Assembly: GCA_030430565.1 (NCBI GenBank)
Contig: JAUIKS010000035.1
Coordinates: 1 to 64,000 of the forward strand
Direction of reading: 5' to 3'
Length of the DNA: 64,000 nt
DNA from: Polyangia bacterium
GTDB lineage: Bacteria; Myxococcota_A; Polyangia; Nannocystales; Nannocystaceae
Every line of letters begins with the position of its first letter. Position 1 is the stretch's first letter. A model generated the notes under the pieces. That model saw nothing but the letters and a program-made list of their open reading frames with translations, was not told the DNA's origin and did not search any database. Positions 42,192-50,913 of this stretch are shown one piece after another. A program made the position numbers and the translations under genes.

Positions 42192-44042
42192 ATGGGCGTC
42201 TCCACTGATACGTGGCGGGCGCGCGCGGCGTTGTCGAGCACGCTGGGCGCACTCCTCGCCCCCGCGCCTGGGTGCGCGGCGCCTTGTACGGACGACGGCT
42301 TCATCGTCAAGCAGGAGGACCCCGCCTGCACGACGTCGGGCGCGGCGGCGACGTCGGCGACGACCGAGGCGGCGGCGACGACGGCGACGACGGCGGCGAT
42401 GACGACGACGACGACCGCGGCGGTGACGACGAGCGGGGGGATGACGGGATCCGGCGGGAGCGTCAGCACGCTGGGCACGGGCGCGAGCGAGACCAGCTCG
42501 AGCAGCACCGGCTCGTCGCACTGCGACAACGCGGCGCTCGACGGGGACGAGACGGACATCGACTGCGGCGGCAGCTGCTCTGCGTGCGCGCGCGGGCTGA
42601 CGTGCAGCGACGACGGAGACTGCGAGTCGGAGCGCTGCGTCGACTCGCGGTGCGTGCCGTTCAATTGCGAGCTCGCCGAGGTCGCGCTCGGCGTGGGCGG
42701 CTTCGCCATTTCGCACGAATTCTCGGCGGTCAACCTCGGCGAGTCGCTCGCGGTGCTCGGCGACATGAACGACGACGGCCGCGCGGAGATCGCCGTGGCG
42801 AGCCGTGGCGACTCGACGGTCTTTGTCGTGTTCGGGCGCGACAGCGTCGATCCGGTCGTGTTGAGCTCCGATCTGCAGGACGACGCGGTCGGGTTCCGCG
42901 TCACGGTCCCCGAGGGCTTCGCCGGGATCGAGCTCGCCGCGGTGCCCGATCTCAACGGCGACGGTCGATCCGAGCTCCTCATCGGCGCGCCGGGCTACGC
43001 GATGGACGAGGGCGCGGCGTGGGTGGTGTTCGGGAAGGCGGACGGGAGCCCGGTTGATCTCGATGGTCTCGGGGCTGGGGGCTTCGGCATCTACCCGCAG
43101 TTCGGGGAGCTCGGTGGGCTCGGCGCCGCCGTCGTCGTCGTCGACGACATGAGCGGCGACGGGTTGGCGGAGCTGGTGGTCGGCGGGCCGAGGTACGATC
43201 CCCAAGAGATCGTCGACGCCGGCGTCGTGCTGGTCGTGCACGGCAAGGCGGACCCCGGCGACGTCATGGCGAGCATGCTGAGCCAGGGGATGGGCGGCTT
43301 TATCCTCGAGGGCGCGGTCGCGCAGCAGAACCTCGGTCGATCGCTCGCGAGCGCCGGCGACCTCAACGGCGACGACGTCCCCGACGTCCTCATCGGCAGC
43401 GACAACGCGGCGCACGTCGTGTTCGGCACCGATCAGACGGACACGCTGTCGATCGACGCGCTCGTCGACGGGAGCGGCGGGATCGCGATCTCGGTCGAGA
43501 ACGACGACGACATCGGGCTGGGGTCGAGCGTGGGCGGAGGCGGAGATCTCGACGACGACGGCGAGGACGATCTGCTCCTCGGGGCGATCGGCGCGGACGC
43601 GAGCCTCGGTCGCGTCTACGGGCTGTTCGCCGCGGGCGGCGACGGCGACCGCATCGTGGGCGACGCGATCGATGACGGCTTCATCGTCGCCCCGAGCGGG
43701 GATGACCTCAACCTCGGGAGCGAGGTCCGGCTCATCGGTGACCTCGACGGCGACGGCTTCGACGACGTGCTCATCAGCGGCACCTACAGCGTCTCCCCGC
43801 CGCGCGCGTTCCTCGTGTACGGCAAGCCCGACGCGGAGACGGTCTCGCTCGAGACGATCGATCAGGACCCCGAAGGCTTCGCGCTGATCGGCGAGGGGGA
43901 TGATGTCGTCTCTCGGTTCTCGTTGGACGCTGGCGACATCGACGGCGACGGCGACGATGATCTGGTCGCGGGGGCCCCGTACTACAACTTCGGAGACGGG
44001 CGCGTGTACGTCGTGTTCACGGACGAATGCGCGGCCGAGTAA
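42192..44042 (+). CDS. FG-GAP (integrin alpha-like) repeat lipoprotein
   Basis: A 616-residue exported protein. The N-terminus (MGVSTDTWRARAALSSTLGALLAPAPGC) is a signal peptide with a likely lipobox. A long Thr/Ala/Ser linker follows, then a Cys-rich segment DGDETDIDCGGSCSACARGLTC. Next come about seven FG-GAP repeats with calcium-binding loops, such as DMNDDGRAEIAVAS, DLNGDGRSELLIGAPGY and DLDGDGFDDVLISG. The fold is a seven-bladed propeller at the cell surface, as in adhesins. It is preceded by two copies of the shared box, which ties it to the Reb regulon. Start codon chosen to expose the signal peptide. Confidence 0.82.
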   Translation: MGVSTDTWRARAALSSTLGALLAPAPGCAAPCTDDGFIVKQEDPACTTSGAAATSATTEAAATTATTAAMTTTTTAAVTTSGGMTGSGGSVSTLGTGASETSSSSTGSSHCDNAALDGDETDIDCGGSCSACARGLTCSDDGDCESERCVDSRCVPFNCELAEVALGVGGFAISHEFSAVNLGESLAVLGDMNDDGRAEIAVASRGDSTVFVVFGRDSVDPVVLSSDLQDDAVGFRVTVPEGFAGIELAAVPDLNGDGRSELLIGAPGYAMDEGAAWVVFGKADGSPVDLDGLGAGGFGIYPQFGELGGLGAAVVVVDDMSGDGLAELVVGGPRYDPQEIVDAGVVLVVHGKADPGDVMASMLSQGMGGFILEGAVAQQNLGRSLASAGDLNGDDVPDVLIGSDNAAHVVFGTDQTDTLSIDALVDGSGGIAISVENDDDIGLGSSVGGGGDLDDDGEDDLLLGAIGADASLGRVYGLFAAGGDGDRIVGDAIDDGFIVAPSGDDLNLGSEVRLIGDLDGDGFDDVLISGTYSVSPPRAFLVYGKPDAETVSLETIDQDPEGFALIGEGDDVVSRFSLDAGDIDGDGDDDLVAGAPYYNFGDGRVYVVFTDECAAE

Positions 44043-44086
44043 CAGCGCGCGCGCTACGGGCTCGGGCGCGCGCGAAGCCTGGACCG

Positions 44087-44120
44087 TTCGGCGCTGGGCC
44101 TGCACGGTCCAGCGGGCGCG
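44087..44120. promoter_or_regulatory. Inverted pair of shared boxes (9-base arms)
   Basis: CTGGACCGT at 44087-44095 and ACGGTCCAG at 44112-44120 form a perfect inverted repeat with a 16-base centre. The 272-base gap 44043-44314 otherwise contains only the box at 44254. Confidence 0.65.
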
Positions 44121-44253
44121 GGAGGGGGCGCTCCGCGGCGTCGACGACCTCGGTCCCGATCTTGGTCTCGATCTCGGTCTCACAGACGGCGGTCCAGCGA
44201 CGTCGTGAAAGAGCCTGCTCTCTCCGACTGTGTCGCGGCGCGTTCGTTCAGCG

Positions 44254-44262
44254 CACCGTTCA
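44254..44262. promoter_or_regulatory. Shared box, single copy
   Basis: CACCGTTCA lies 53 bases before the start of the OmpA-domain gene; it matches the right half of TGRACCGTTCA. Confidence 0.45.
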
Positions 44263-44314
44263 ACGATCGGGAGTGCGGCGGCGGCGGCCCGGCGGCGCGT
44301 CGCGCTCGGATTCG

Positions 44315-45886
44315 ATGACTCTCGCTCACCAGCTCACCCGGCCTCGCGCGCGCCTCGGCGCGTGGACGAGCGCACGCGCTGGGGGGAGGCGCGCGCGTCG
44401 GATCGCGGCGCTCGTGCTCGTCACCAGCCTCGCGGGCGCGCGCGCGGGCCTGGTCGCCTCGCGCGCCCAGGCGTCGCCGTCGCCTCCGCCGGCGGGGGAG
44501 GAGTCCACGAGCGGCGAGGCGAACGCGGCTCGCGAACCATCGCGCGATCAGGTCGCGGTCCCGAAGCCGCGCTGGATCGTTCGCCATCGGCCCGAGCGCA
44601 ACATGGTCGAGCTCGGCGTGCACGTCGGCGTGTTCTTCACGAGCGCCGAGCACGAGCTCTACGATGTCTCGCGTGAGTGGCGGGAGCTCAACCCGGCGGC
44701 GTTCAGCCTCGGGGCGCGCGTCGGCTTCTACCCCCTCGGGGCGCTGGGCGCCGAGCTCGAGGGGGGCTGGGCGCCGACGCGAACCACCGACGGCGCGTTC
44801 ACGAGCCTGGCGCACGCGCGCGCCCACGCGCTCGCGCAGCTGCCGCTGTACAGCGTCGTCCCCTTCGCGCTGATCGGCGGCGGCGCGCTCGCTACCGCTG
44901 GAGCCGCGCTCGGGGGCGACGTCGATCCCGCGGTTCACTTCGGCGGCGGGCTGAAGGTCTTGATCACGCGGTGGCTCGGCGCGCGCGTCGACGGGCGCGC
45001 GAGCGTGACGCCGGCGCTCGGTGATCTCGGCGGTCGAACCGTCCACGGCGAGCTGCTCTTCAACCTGGTCATCACGCTCAACCGCCCGCTGCGAGATCGC
45101 GACGACGACGGCTGGTATGACCCCGGTCAGCCGAGCGCTCGGATCGACGCGTGCCCGGGGCGCCCGGGCGTCGCGGCGCAGCGCGGCTGCCCCGATCGCG
45201 ACGGCGACGGCGTGCGCGATCTCGAAGACATGTGTGTTGATACAGCTGGTCTCCGCGAGCGCGACGGCTGCCCGCCGCTCGTCGACTCGGACGGCGACGG
45301 CTTCTTCGATCCGGGGCAGCACGCGATCCCGGCGCGGCGCGATGACCAGTGCCCGGCGCGCGCGGGCGCGCCCGAGTACCAGGGCTGCCCGGCGCCCGAC
45401 ACCGACGGCGACGGCTTCGACGATCTCGAGGATCGCTGCGTCGACGAGCCCGAGACGGTCAACGGCTACGAGGATAGCGACGGGTGCCCGGACTCGCTGC
45501 CGGTGCCGGTGCTGCAGATCCTCGGGACGATCCGCGGGATCCACTTCCCCTTCCTCAGCGCCGAGCTCATCGAGGACTCGATGCCGATCCTCGATCGGGC
45601 CGCGCGCGTGCTCGCCGAGTACCCGGAGCTGCGCCTGGAGATCCAGGGGCACACCGACACGGACGGCGACCCGGCCTTCAACAAGGAGCTCTCGCGCCGA
45701 CGCGCCGACGCGGTGCGCGACGAGCTGATCGCGCGGGGCGTCAGCGCGGTCCGGCTCTCCGCGGTCGGCTACGGCGGCGAGCAGCCGATCGCCGACAACG
45801 CGACCGAGAACGGCCGCGCGCAGAACCGACGGATCGAGTTCCGGTTGCTCGACGAGCGCGGCGCGCCGCTCGAGGTCACCCGATGA
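44315..45886 (+). CDS. Outer-membrane protein with thrombospondin type 3 repeats and OmpA domain
   Basis: A 523-residue protein. The signal region (about 1-50, Arg-rich then hydrophobic) precedes a beta-barrel-like part (about 90-260). Next come calcium-binding TSP3-type repeats (DRDGDGVRDLEDMC, DSDGDGFFDPG, DTDGDGFDDLEDRC). The C-terminal OmpA peptidoglycan-binding domain follows: LRLEIQGHTDTDGDPAFNKELSRRRADAVRDELIARGV and NRRIEFRLL. It would link outer membrane and cell wall. It ends 15 bases before the CHAT gene and is the first gene of that operon, just as a TPR/membrane protein precedes the other CHAT-STAND pair. ATG at 44315 starts the signal peptide. Confidence 0.87.
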   Translation: MTLAHQLTRPRARLGAWTSARAGGRRARRIAALVLVTSLAGARAGLVASRAQASPSPPPAGEESTSGEANAAREPSRDQVAVPKPRWIVRHRPERNMVELGVHVGVFFTSAEHELYDVSREWRELNPAAFSLGARVGFYPLGALGAELEGGWAPTRTTDGAFTSLAHARAHALAQLPLYSVVPFALIGGGALATAGAALGGDVDPAVHFGGGLKVLITRWLGARVDGRASVTPALGDLGGRTVHGELLFNLVITLNRPLRDRDDDGWYDPGQPSARIDACPGRPGVAAQRGCPDRDGDGVRDLEDMCVDTAGLRERDGCPPLVDSDGDGFFDPGQHAIPARRDDQCPARAGAPEYQGCPAPDTDGDGFDDLEDRCVDEPETVNGYEDSDGCPDSLPVPVLQILGTIRGIHFPFLSAELIEDSMPILDRAARVLAEYPELRLEIQGHTDTDGDPAFNKELSRRRADAVRDELIARGVSAVRLSAVGYGGEQPIADNATENGRAQNRRIEFRLLDERGAPLEVTR

Positions 45887-45901
45887 CGTGGCGTGTGGAG
45901 C

Positions 45902-47911
45902 ATGTACTGGATCGAGATTGAGCTAGCGCGTGATCAGCAGAGCGTGCGGGTCTCGGCGCGCGCGAGCCGGGGCGAGCGCGTGGCGCCCTTCGAGCTCGCC
46001 GGTTTTAACCTCGGTCGACTCACCGGCTTCGCGAACGGCGTGCGACGGGCGGTCGTGCAGGGTCGCGCGCTCCCGGAGCGGATCCTCGCGGACGCGCGCG
46101 CGCTGCACGGCGCGTTGATCCACGGCGCGCTGCACGAGGTCTACGCGCGCCTGCTCGAGGCCTCGCGCGCGCAGTCACCTCGCGCGCCGCTGCTCGTGCG
46201 CGTGATGAGCCACGAGCTCGAGCTCCAGCGGATCCCGTGGGAGGTGCTCTGCCGCGCTGACTCGGGCGGTGACTTCCTCGGCTGCAGCGCGCAGGTTCAC
46301 GTGGTGCGCGGCGTCAATTCCACCGAGCCGCACGAGACCCGCGAGGTCCGGAGCGCCGTCCGGCTGCTCCCCATCTCGCCGCTCGGGGAGCGAGAGAAGC
46401 TCGCGGGGTTGCGGGCCGCGCTGCACGAGCCGATCACGGCTGGGGCGCTCGAGTGGCTCGAGCCGATCGTCGGGGACGAGACCTGCAGCCCGCGCCTGTT
46501 TGAGCGTCTCCGCGCGAGCGATCGTCCGCACATCATTCACTGGATCGGGCACGGCGGCGCTGACCCCCAGGGCAACCCGCGTCTCATGCTCCCCGAGACG
46601 GAGCAGGGGGAGCCCCGCTGGGTCACCGCGGAGACGCTCGCGCAGGAGCTCCGCGCGGGCCTCGGCGCGGACCTGCGGCTCGTCGTGCTCGAGGCGTGCA
46701 GCGGCGCGCGCCCGGGCGCGTTCGCCAGCGCGGCCGAGCTGCTCGCGCGGGAGGTCGCGGACGCCGTGGTCGCCCACCTGTGGCCGGTGCAAGCGACGGT
46801 CGCGCGTCGCTGCGCCGCGAGCTTTTACCGCGCGCTGACAGACGCGCGAGACAGCGCGGGGGACGTCGCCGCGAGCCTCCAGGCGAGCCGACGCACGATG
46901 ATCGAGCGCGGCGCCGAGGCCTTCTCCCCGGTGCTGTACCTCCGGGGCGCGAGCTCGCGGCTCCTCGACTTCTCGCGCAGGCGGATCCGGCCGCGGGCCC
47001 AGGTCGCGCGCGACACCTCCGCCGCGCTCGACCCGGTGCTCGCGGAGCTGATCCAGAAGCCGTTCTCGTTCGTGCTCGGGGACATCCCCGACGCGACGCC
47101 GGGCGTCGGCTCGCTGCAGGAGAACCTGCGCAAGACCCTGACGCGACGGGGAGCGCAGGGCGCCGACGAGCTCGGCCTCGACGCGCTCGCGCAGCACTTC
47201 TCGCTGCGCGCCGGCGAGCCTCGACTCCATCGAATGTTTCAGCGCTTCGTCGGCGGGTCCCACGAGCTGCAGATCCCCGACTTCGTCCGGATCATCGCGC
47301 GGCAGCTGAGGCCCGGCGCACACACGACGCTGCTGTGGCTCCCGCTGCTCGAGTCGGCGCTCGCCGAGCTGCACCCCGAGCGCTCGATCTACGTGCTGCA
47401 GCCGGCGCCGCTGGGCACGGGGGAGCGCCGGCTCGTCATGGTCCGGCGCGCGGGCGCTCACGACTGGGATGACGACATCTACGGCGAGACCCCCGACCTC
47501 GAGCGCGACTTCGTGCTCCTGCGGCTGTACGGGGGCTACTCGGCGGACTCGATCCTGAGCGCGCCGCAGCTCACCGAGGACGATCACATCCGCGGCCTGC
47601 TCGAGCTGCGCGAGATGTTCCCGCGCGACTGGGAGGCGCCGTTTATCGGCTGGGTGCGGACGCGGCCGATGCTCTGCGTCGGGGTCTCGGTGTTTGAGTG
47701 GCGTCACCGGATGCTCCTGCGCTGGCTGCTCGATCAGCGGCCGCCGTCGCGGGTCAGCGTCGCCGTGGTCTCGCCCGAGCGGGGCGAGAAAGAGGTCTGG
47801 GATCGCGGCGCCGGCGGGCTGTTCGGCAGCGGCGCGGTGCGAGCGGTCGCGATGGACGTCGAGGCGCTGGGGGACGCGATCCAGGCGACCGCGCGGGGGG
47901 AGGCGCGATGA
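45902..47911 (+). CDS. CHAT-domain (caspase-like) protease, paralogue 2
   Basis: A 669-residue full-length paralogue of the protein at 16852. The CHAT dyad is intact: His in IHWIGHGGADPQG (H217) and Cys in VLEACSGARPG (C266). The C-terminal SIR2-like region is conserved as well (TLLWLPLLESALAELHPERS, LRLYGGYSADSILSAPQLTEDD), again without the NAD-site Asn/His. The N-terminus MYWIEIELARDQQSVRVSARASRGER aligns with the paralogue from its first residue, which supports 45902 over the GTG at 45893. It overlaps the following STAND-like gene as ATGA. Probable cytoplasmic effector protease of the second module. Confidence 0.88.
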   Translation: MYWIEIELARDQQSVRVSARASRGERVAPFELAGFNLGRLTGFANGVRRAVVQGRALPERILADARALHGALIHGALHEVYARLLEASRAQSPRAPLLVRVMSHELELQRIPWEVLCRADSGGDFLGCSAQVHVVRGVNSTEPHETREVRSAVRLLPISPLGEREKLAGLRAALHEPITAGALEWLEPIVGDETCSPRLFERLRASDRPHIIHWIGHGGADPQGNPRLMLPETEQGEPRWVTAETLAQELRAGLGADLRLVVLEACSGARPGAFASAAELLAREVADAVVAHLWPVQATVARRCAASFYRALTDARDSAGDVAASLQASRRTMIERGAEAFSPVLYLRGASSRLLDFSRRRIRPRAQVARDTSAALDPVLAELIQKPFSFVLGDIPDATPGVGSLQENLRKTLTRRGAQGADELGLDALAQHFSLRAGEPRLHRMFQRFVGGSHELQIPDFVRIIARQLRPGAHTTLLWLPLLESALAELHPERSIYVLQPAPLGTGERRLVMVRRAGAHDWDDDIYGETPDLERDFVLLRLYGGYSADSILSAPQLTEDDHIRGLLELREMFPRDWEAPFIGWVRTRPMLCVGVSVFEWRHRMLLRWLLDQRPPSRVSVAVVSPERGEKEVWDRGAGGLFGSGAVRAVAMDVEALGDAIQATARGEAR

Positions 47912-49197
47912 CTGATGACGACCGTGACGCGCGAGCGCGTCGGCGCGCCAGCCGGCGCCGCGGCCGAGCCGATGACCCGAGCGCGCTCGCCGAGAGGCTC
48001 GTGGGACAGCTGAGCGCGTACAGCTGCTCGACGATCTACGCCCCCTCGCGGACGCGGGTCCGCAGCTTCGTGCGCGAGCTCGTGCTGCCACGGCTAGAGC
48101 GCGCGCTCGAGGTGCGCTCGGTCGTCGTAGAGCGCTGGTCCGCGCCAGGACCGACGACGCGCGCGCTCGTGGACGCGCTGCGCTCGCAGCTCGAGCTGGC
48201 GAGCCCGGGCGCGATCGAGGAGGCGCCGCTGGCCGCGCTGCGCCGGGCGCTGCGGCAGGCGGAGCGGCGCTCGGATCGGCCGCTGCTGCTCGTGCTCCAC
48301 GACCTCGAGCGGCTGCTCGATCCCGAGCTCGATCCGCGCGAGCTGGAGGAGTTCGTCGACGGGCTCGCGTACATCGCCGCGCTGCCGGTCACCGGCCTGC
48401 GGCTCGTGCTCTGCGTGCATGAGGAGGCGCTGGGAGAGTTCCGCGATCTGCTGCGCGGGCGCTGGCGCCTGCTGGCCAACGACATCCGCCTTCACCCGGA
48501 GGGCGAGCGCTGGGCCTTGCCGGTCCCACTCCCGCTCGGGGGGGCCGCCGCGGTCGCGGCCCAGACGGGCCTCGGCGGGCGCTGGCTCGCCGCCGCGCTG
48601 GTCGCCGCCGGCGTCACCGCGGCGGCGGCGGCGGGCGTCGCCGTCCAAAAATCGCGGAGCGCCGCGGAGGCGGAGCGTGAGCGGGCGGCGTGCCTCGAGC
48701 GGCTCGTGGCGCCGCGCGAGTGTCCCTTGTGTCCTAACGAGCATGTCGAAACGGACGCCTCGACCTCGTCCGCGCCCGCCGTCGCCACGGACGCGCCCGA
48801 CGCCTCGTCGCCGCGAGCTGACCCGCTCTCGAGCGCGGACGTCGGTGACCCGTCGACCGATGGACAGGAAGCCCCGGACCTCGGAGCGACGGAGGAGAGC
48901 GCGGACTCCGACACCGGTGGCGAGCTTGGCGAGCTCGTCGAGCCCGAAGAGCCGAAGGCGCGCGACCTCTGCGAGCCCGCGCGCGGTGACGGTGACTGCG
49001 CCCAATGCGTGCGCAGCAAGTGCTGCGAGGCGCTGCGCAAGTGCAAGCGCAGCAAGTGGCGCCGCTGCGTCCTGCGCGAGCGCGTTGGGCAGCCCGGCTG
49101 CCGCCCCGCGTCGATCGAGCGCTCCTGTCGCGGCCTGGCCCTGTGCGCGCTCGAGTATCAATGCCAGGCCGATTGCTACCAGCACAAGCTCCCCTAA
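47908..49197 (+). CDS. Degenerate STAND-like protein with membrane helix and Cys-rich tail
   Basis: A 429-residue partner of the second CHAT protease. Residues about 25-200 align with the NTPase part of the protein at 13043: STIYAPSRTRVRSF occupies the Walker A site (GPSGAGKSS in the paralogue), and LLLVLHDLERLL the Walker B site. The glycines and lysine are lost, so ATP binding is very unlikely. A transmembrane helix (about 222-242, AAALVAAGVTAAAAAGVAVQ) follows, then a disordered Ser/Asp/Glu linker. The tail of about 70 residues carries 14 Cys (CAQCVRSKCCEALRKCKRSK...CALEYQCQADCYQHKLP), presumably outside the cytoplasm. WD40 repeats are absent. The design suggests a membrane receptor that replaces the sensor of module 1. 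Confidence 0.75.
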   Translation: MTDDDRDARARRRASRRRGRADDPSALAERLVGQLSAYSCSTIYAPSRTRVRSFVRELVLPRLERALEVRSVVVERWSAPGPTTRALVDALRSQLELASPGAIEEAPLAALRRALRQAERRSDRPLLLVLHDLERLLDPELDPRELEEFVDGLAYIAALPVTGLRLVLCVHEEALGEFRDLLRGRWRLLANDIRLHPEGERWALPVPLPLGGAAAVAAQTGLGGRWLAAALVAAGVTAAAAAGVAVQKSRSAAEAERERAACLERLVAPRECPLCPNEHVETDASTSSAPAVATDAPDASSPRADPLSSADVGDPSTDGQEAPDLGATEESADSDTGGELGELVEPEEPKARDLCEPARGDGDCAQCVRSKCCEALRKCKRSKWRRCVLRERVGQPGCRPASIERSCRGLALCALEYQCQADCYQHKLP

Positions 49198-49232
49198 GCG
49201 GCGAGGGGGCGCGGCGCGCCGCTGCGCCGGCC

Positions 49233-49268
49233 TGAACAGTTCACAAGCCGGGGAGCGAACCGTCTACC
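49233..49268. promoter_or_regulatory. Shared boxes before the gene at 49273
   Basis: The palindrome TGAACAGTTCA at 49233-49243 (same as the 20062 copy except the centre base) and GAACCGTCTACC at 49257-49268. The second is only four bases before the annotated GTG, so the true start may be slightly later. Confidence 0.5.
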
Positions 49269-49272
49269 GGGT

Positions 49273-49929
49273 GTGGTGCTCTGTATCCGGATCGAGAAGC
49301 TCGGGGCGCAGCTCGCCACGCTCGGCGCGCTCATCGATCGCTACGAGCGCAACGACCTGGGGTTCCCGGCCGCCGCGCTCAGCTGGCTGAAGGACGCCGA
49401 GTCGCTGCTCGCAAGTCTGCGGCTGCCCGCCGACGCGGCCGAGGTCGCGGGGCTACGCGGTCGCGTCAGCGCGACGTCTGAGCGCGCGGAGCGAGGGGTC
49501 ACGAAGGGCGCCTCGGTGGGCTCGGCGCGGGCGCGCCTGCGTCGGCACCGGAGCGCGGCGGCGGCCAGCTCGCTCGAGCTCGCGGGCGCGCGCATGCGGG
49601 AGCGCATCCGGGATGCGAGCGCGCGGCTGCTTCATTTCGAAGAGAAGCTGATCGAGGCGTGCACCGCGGGCGCGCTCGTCGGCGCGCTCCCGCTCCCGCC
49701 CACGCGCCCGTGGGAGACGTGGCTGGCGAGCGCCTGGAGGGCGCTCGCCAGCCACAAGGCGACTCGGCCGACGACGCTGTACATCAGCGCGGCGCTCGCC
49801 AGCCCCGACCGGCTGTACCTGCTCGATCAGGTGTTATCGAGGATGCTCGAGACGAGGATGCCGGTCCTCGAGCACGCCGGCGAGCCAGCGGCGCGACCGG
49901 CCACGAGGCGCGTGGGTACCTCCTCGTGA
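49273..49929 (+). CDS. Hypothetical protein (218 aa)
   Basis: A 218-residue soluble protein, helical throughout, with no signal peptide. An N-terminal helix pair (LGAQLATLGALIDRYERND...SWLKDAESLLASLRLP) resembles a four-helix-bundle start. The middle is Arg/Ala-rich and the C-terminus carries DRLYLLDQVLSRMLETRMPVLEH. GTG at 49273 or 49276 is the start. It is convergent with the RebB gene at 49942, with 12 bases between the stops. No family is recognised. Confidence 0.6.
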   Translation: MVLCIRIEKLGAQLATLGALIDRYERNDLGFPAAALSWLKDAESLLASLRLPADAAEVAGLRGRVSATSERAERGVTKGASVGSARARLRRHRSAAAASSLELAGARMRERIRDASARLLHFEEKLIEACTAGALVGALPLPPTRPWETWLASAWRALASHKATRPTTLYISAALASPDRLYLLDQVLSRMLETRMPVLEHAGEPAARPATRRVGTSS

Positions 49930-49941
49930 GCTCCGCCGGCG

Positions 49942-50223
49942 CTAGCCCTGCGGCTTATCGTCCCCGCCGGCCGCGCTGTCCGCCGCCTTACCGACAGCGG
50001 CGGTCCCGAGGCTGTAGAGCGCGGTCGTCCCGACCGTCGTCGTCGACTGGTGAATGAGGTTCCCTTGCTGCTGCATCGTGACCGCGTTCCCGGCGGCGAG
50101 CGCCAAAGACTGCCCGATGCTCTGGTACAGCATGCCGAGCGCCTGCGCGGGCGCGTCGCCCAGCACCTTGACGTTCGCCTGCGTGACCGCGTCCGTGATC
50201 GCGCCGTTTACTGAATCTGCCAT
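49942..50223 (-). CDS. rebB: RebB-type R-body protein
   Basis: A 93-residue RebB homologue: NGAITDAVTQANVKVLGDAP, QALGMLYQSIGQSLALAAGN, TMQQQGNLIHQSTTTVG, and TALYSLGTAAVGKAADSA. It is about as close to 28843 as that is to 29223, so three near-identical short RebB proteins exist in the island. It is transcribed leftwards from a divergent promoter region shared with the long-type Reb gene at 50539. Confidence 0.9.
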   Translation of the reverse strand: MADSVNGAITDAVTQANVKVLGDAPAQALGMLYQSIGQSLALAAGNAVTMQQQGNLIHQSTTTVGTTALYSLGTAAVGKAADSAAGGDDKPQG

Positions 50224-50538
50224 CGTCTATCTCCTGATCCTTGTCTTGGTGTCACTGTTGCTGTGAGCCGAGCGCACGGAGGCGCGCCGGAGACTCCGTG
50301 AACGCTGGCGCGACGCGGCAGCCCCGTGACCTCACGGCTAAAGAGACGCGAGCGTGGGCGGCTCGTGACGCACTTCCTTCGTACTGGCCAGTGGACCGTA
50401 GGTCTAAATATGTTCATAAGACCATGTGTTTTCTTGACGGTTCAAAGCGCGGTGGGCGGACGCTTCACCGGCGCGTGAGCGCGTGCGAAGCTCGAGGCGC
50501 GGGCGCGGGCGCGGGCCCTCGCGCGAGGGAGGTCGAGG
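50224..50538. other. Divergent Reb promoter region
   Basis: 315 bases between a leftward short RebB gene and a rightward long Reb gene. It contains GGACCGTAGG (50393-50402), the ATATGT-N8-CCATGT motif (50408-50427) and TTGACGGTTCAA (50434-50445). These three elements sit within 53 bases, the tightest association of both recurrent motifs in the window. No gene is seen. Confidence 0.6.
50393..50445. promoter_or_regulatory. Combined TGRACCGT and ACATGT-N8-ACATGT elements
   Basis: TGGACCGTAGG and TTGACGGTTCAA flank an AT-rich core ATATGT-TCATAAGA-CCATGT, about 100 bases upstream of the Reb gene at 50539. The spacing suggests a regulated promoter with the ACATGT element near the polymerase site. 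Confidence 0.6.
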
Positions 50539-50889
50539 ATGTCGGGCGGCGCCAACGTGAAGGTCAAAGACACGCTCACGCAGCTCACGAAGGAGATCAG
50601 CGGCGGCGGGCTCGCGGGCGGTCACGGGGCGGGGGTCGCCTTCCAGTCCGTCGCGCTCTCGACGTCGACCGCGATCCAGGACGGCGCTGACTACATGCGC
50701 AACGTGAGCACCATGGCGACCGCGACGATCGGCATCGCGCTCGCGCAGCTCGTCGCCACGCAAGACAAGAAGTGGGCTGACGTCATCGAGATCGCCCAAA
50801 AAGCGATCTCGGGCGCGGCCAAGAACTTCGGCGAGATCGGCAAAGAGGCGATGACGATCGCGAGCGGCTACCCGGTCAAGCGCCCGTGA
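50539..50889 (+). CDS. Reb-family R-body protein (long type)
   Basis: A 116-residue protein. VAFQSVALSTSTAIQDGADYMRNVSTMATATIGIALAQLV (about 35-74) matches the central Reb helix and pairs with the proteins at 21977 and 28041; it ends in ASGYPVKRP. ATG follows GGAGGTCGAGG. With the divergent RebB it forms a second minimal short/long Reb pair. Confidence 0.82.
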   Translation: MSGGANVKVKDTLTQLTKEISGGGLAGGHGAGVAFQSVALSTSTAIQDGADYMRNVSTMATATIGIALAQLVATQDKKWADVIEIAQKAISGAAKNFGEIGKEAMTIASGYPVKRP

Positions 50890-50913
50890 TCCGCCGTCGA
50901 CTCGCCCGCGGCG

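Noticed and set aside
42084..44183. Long minus-strand frame opposite the FG-GAP lipoprotein
   Set aside because: The plus strand has signal peptide and calcium-loop repeats; the minus frame is Arg/Val/Asp-rich shadow.
45229..45250. ACATGT-N8-ACAGCT inside the OmpA-domain gene as another ACATGT element
   Set aside because: It lies within calcium-repeat coding sequence and the second half matches poorly; probably chance.
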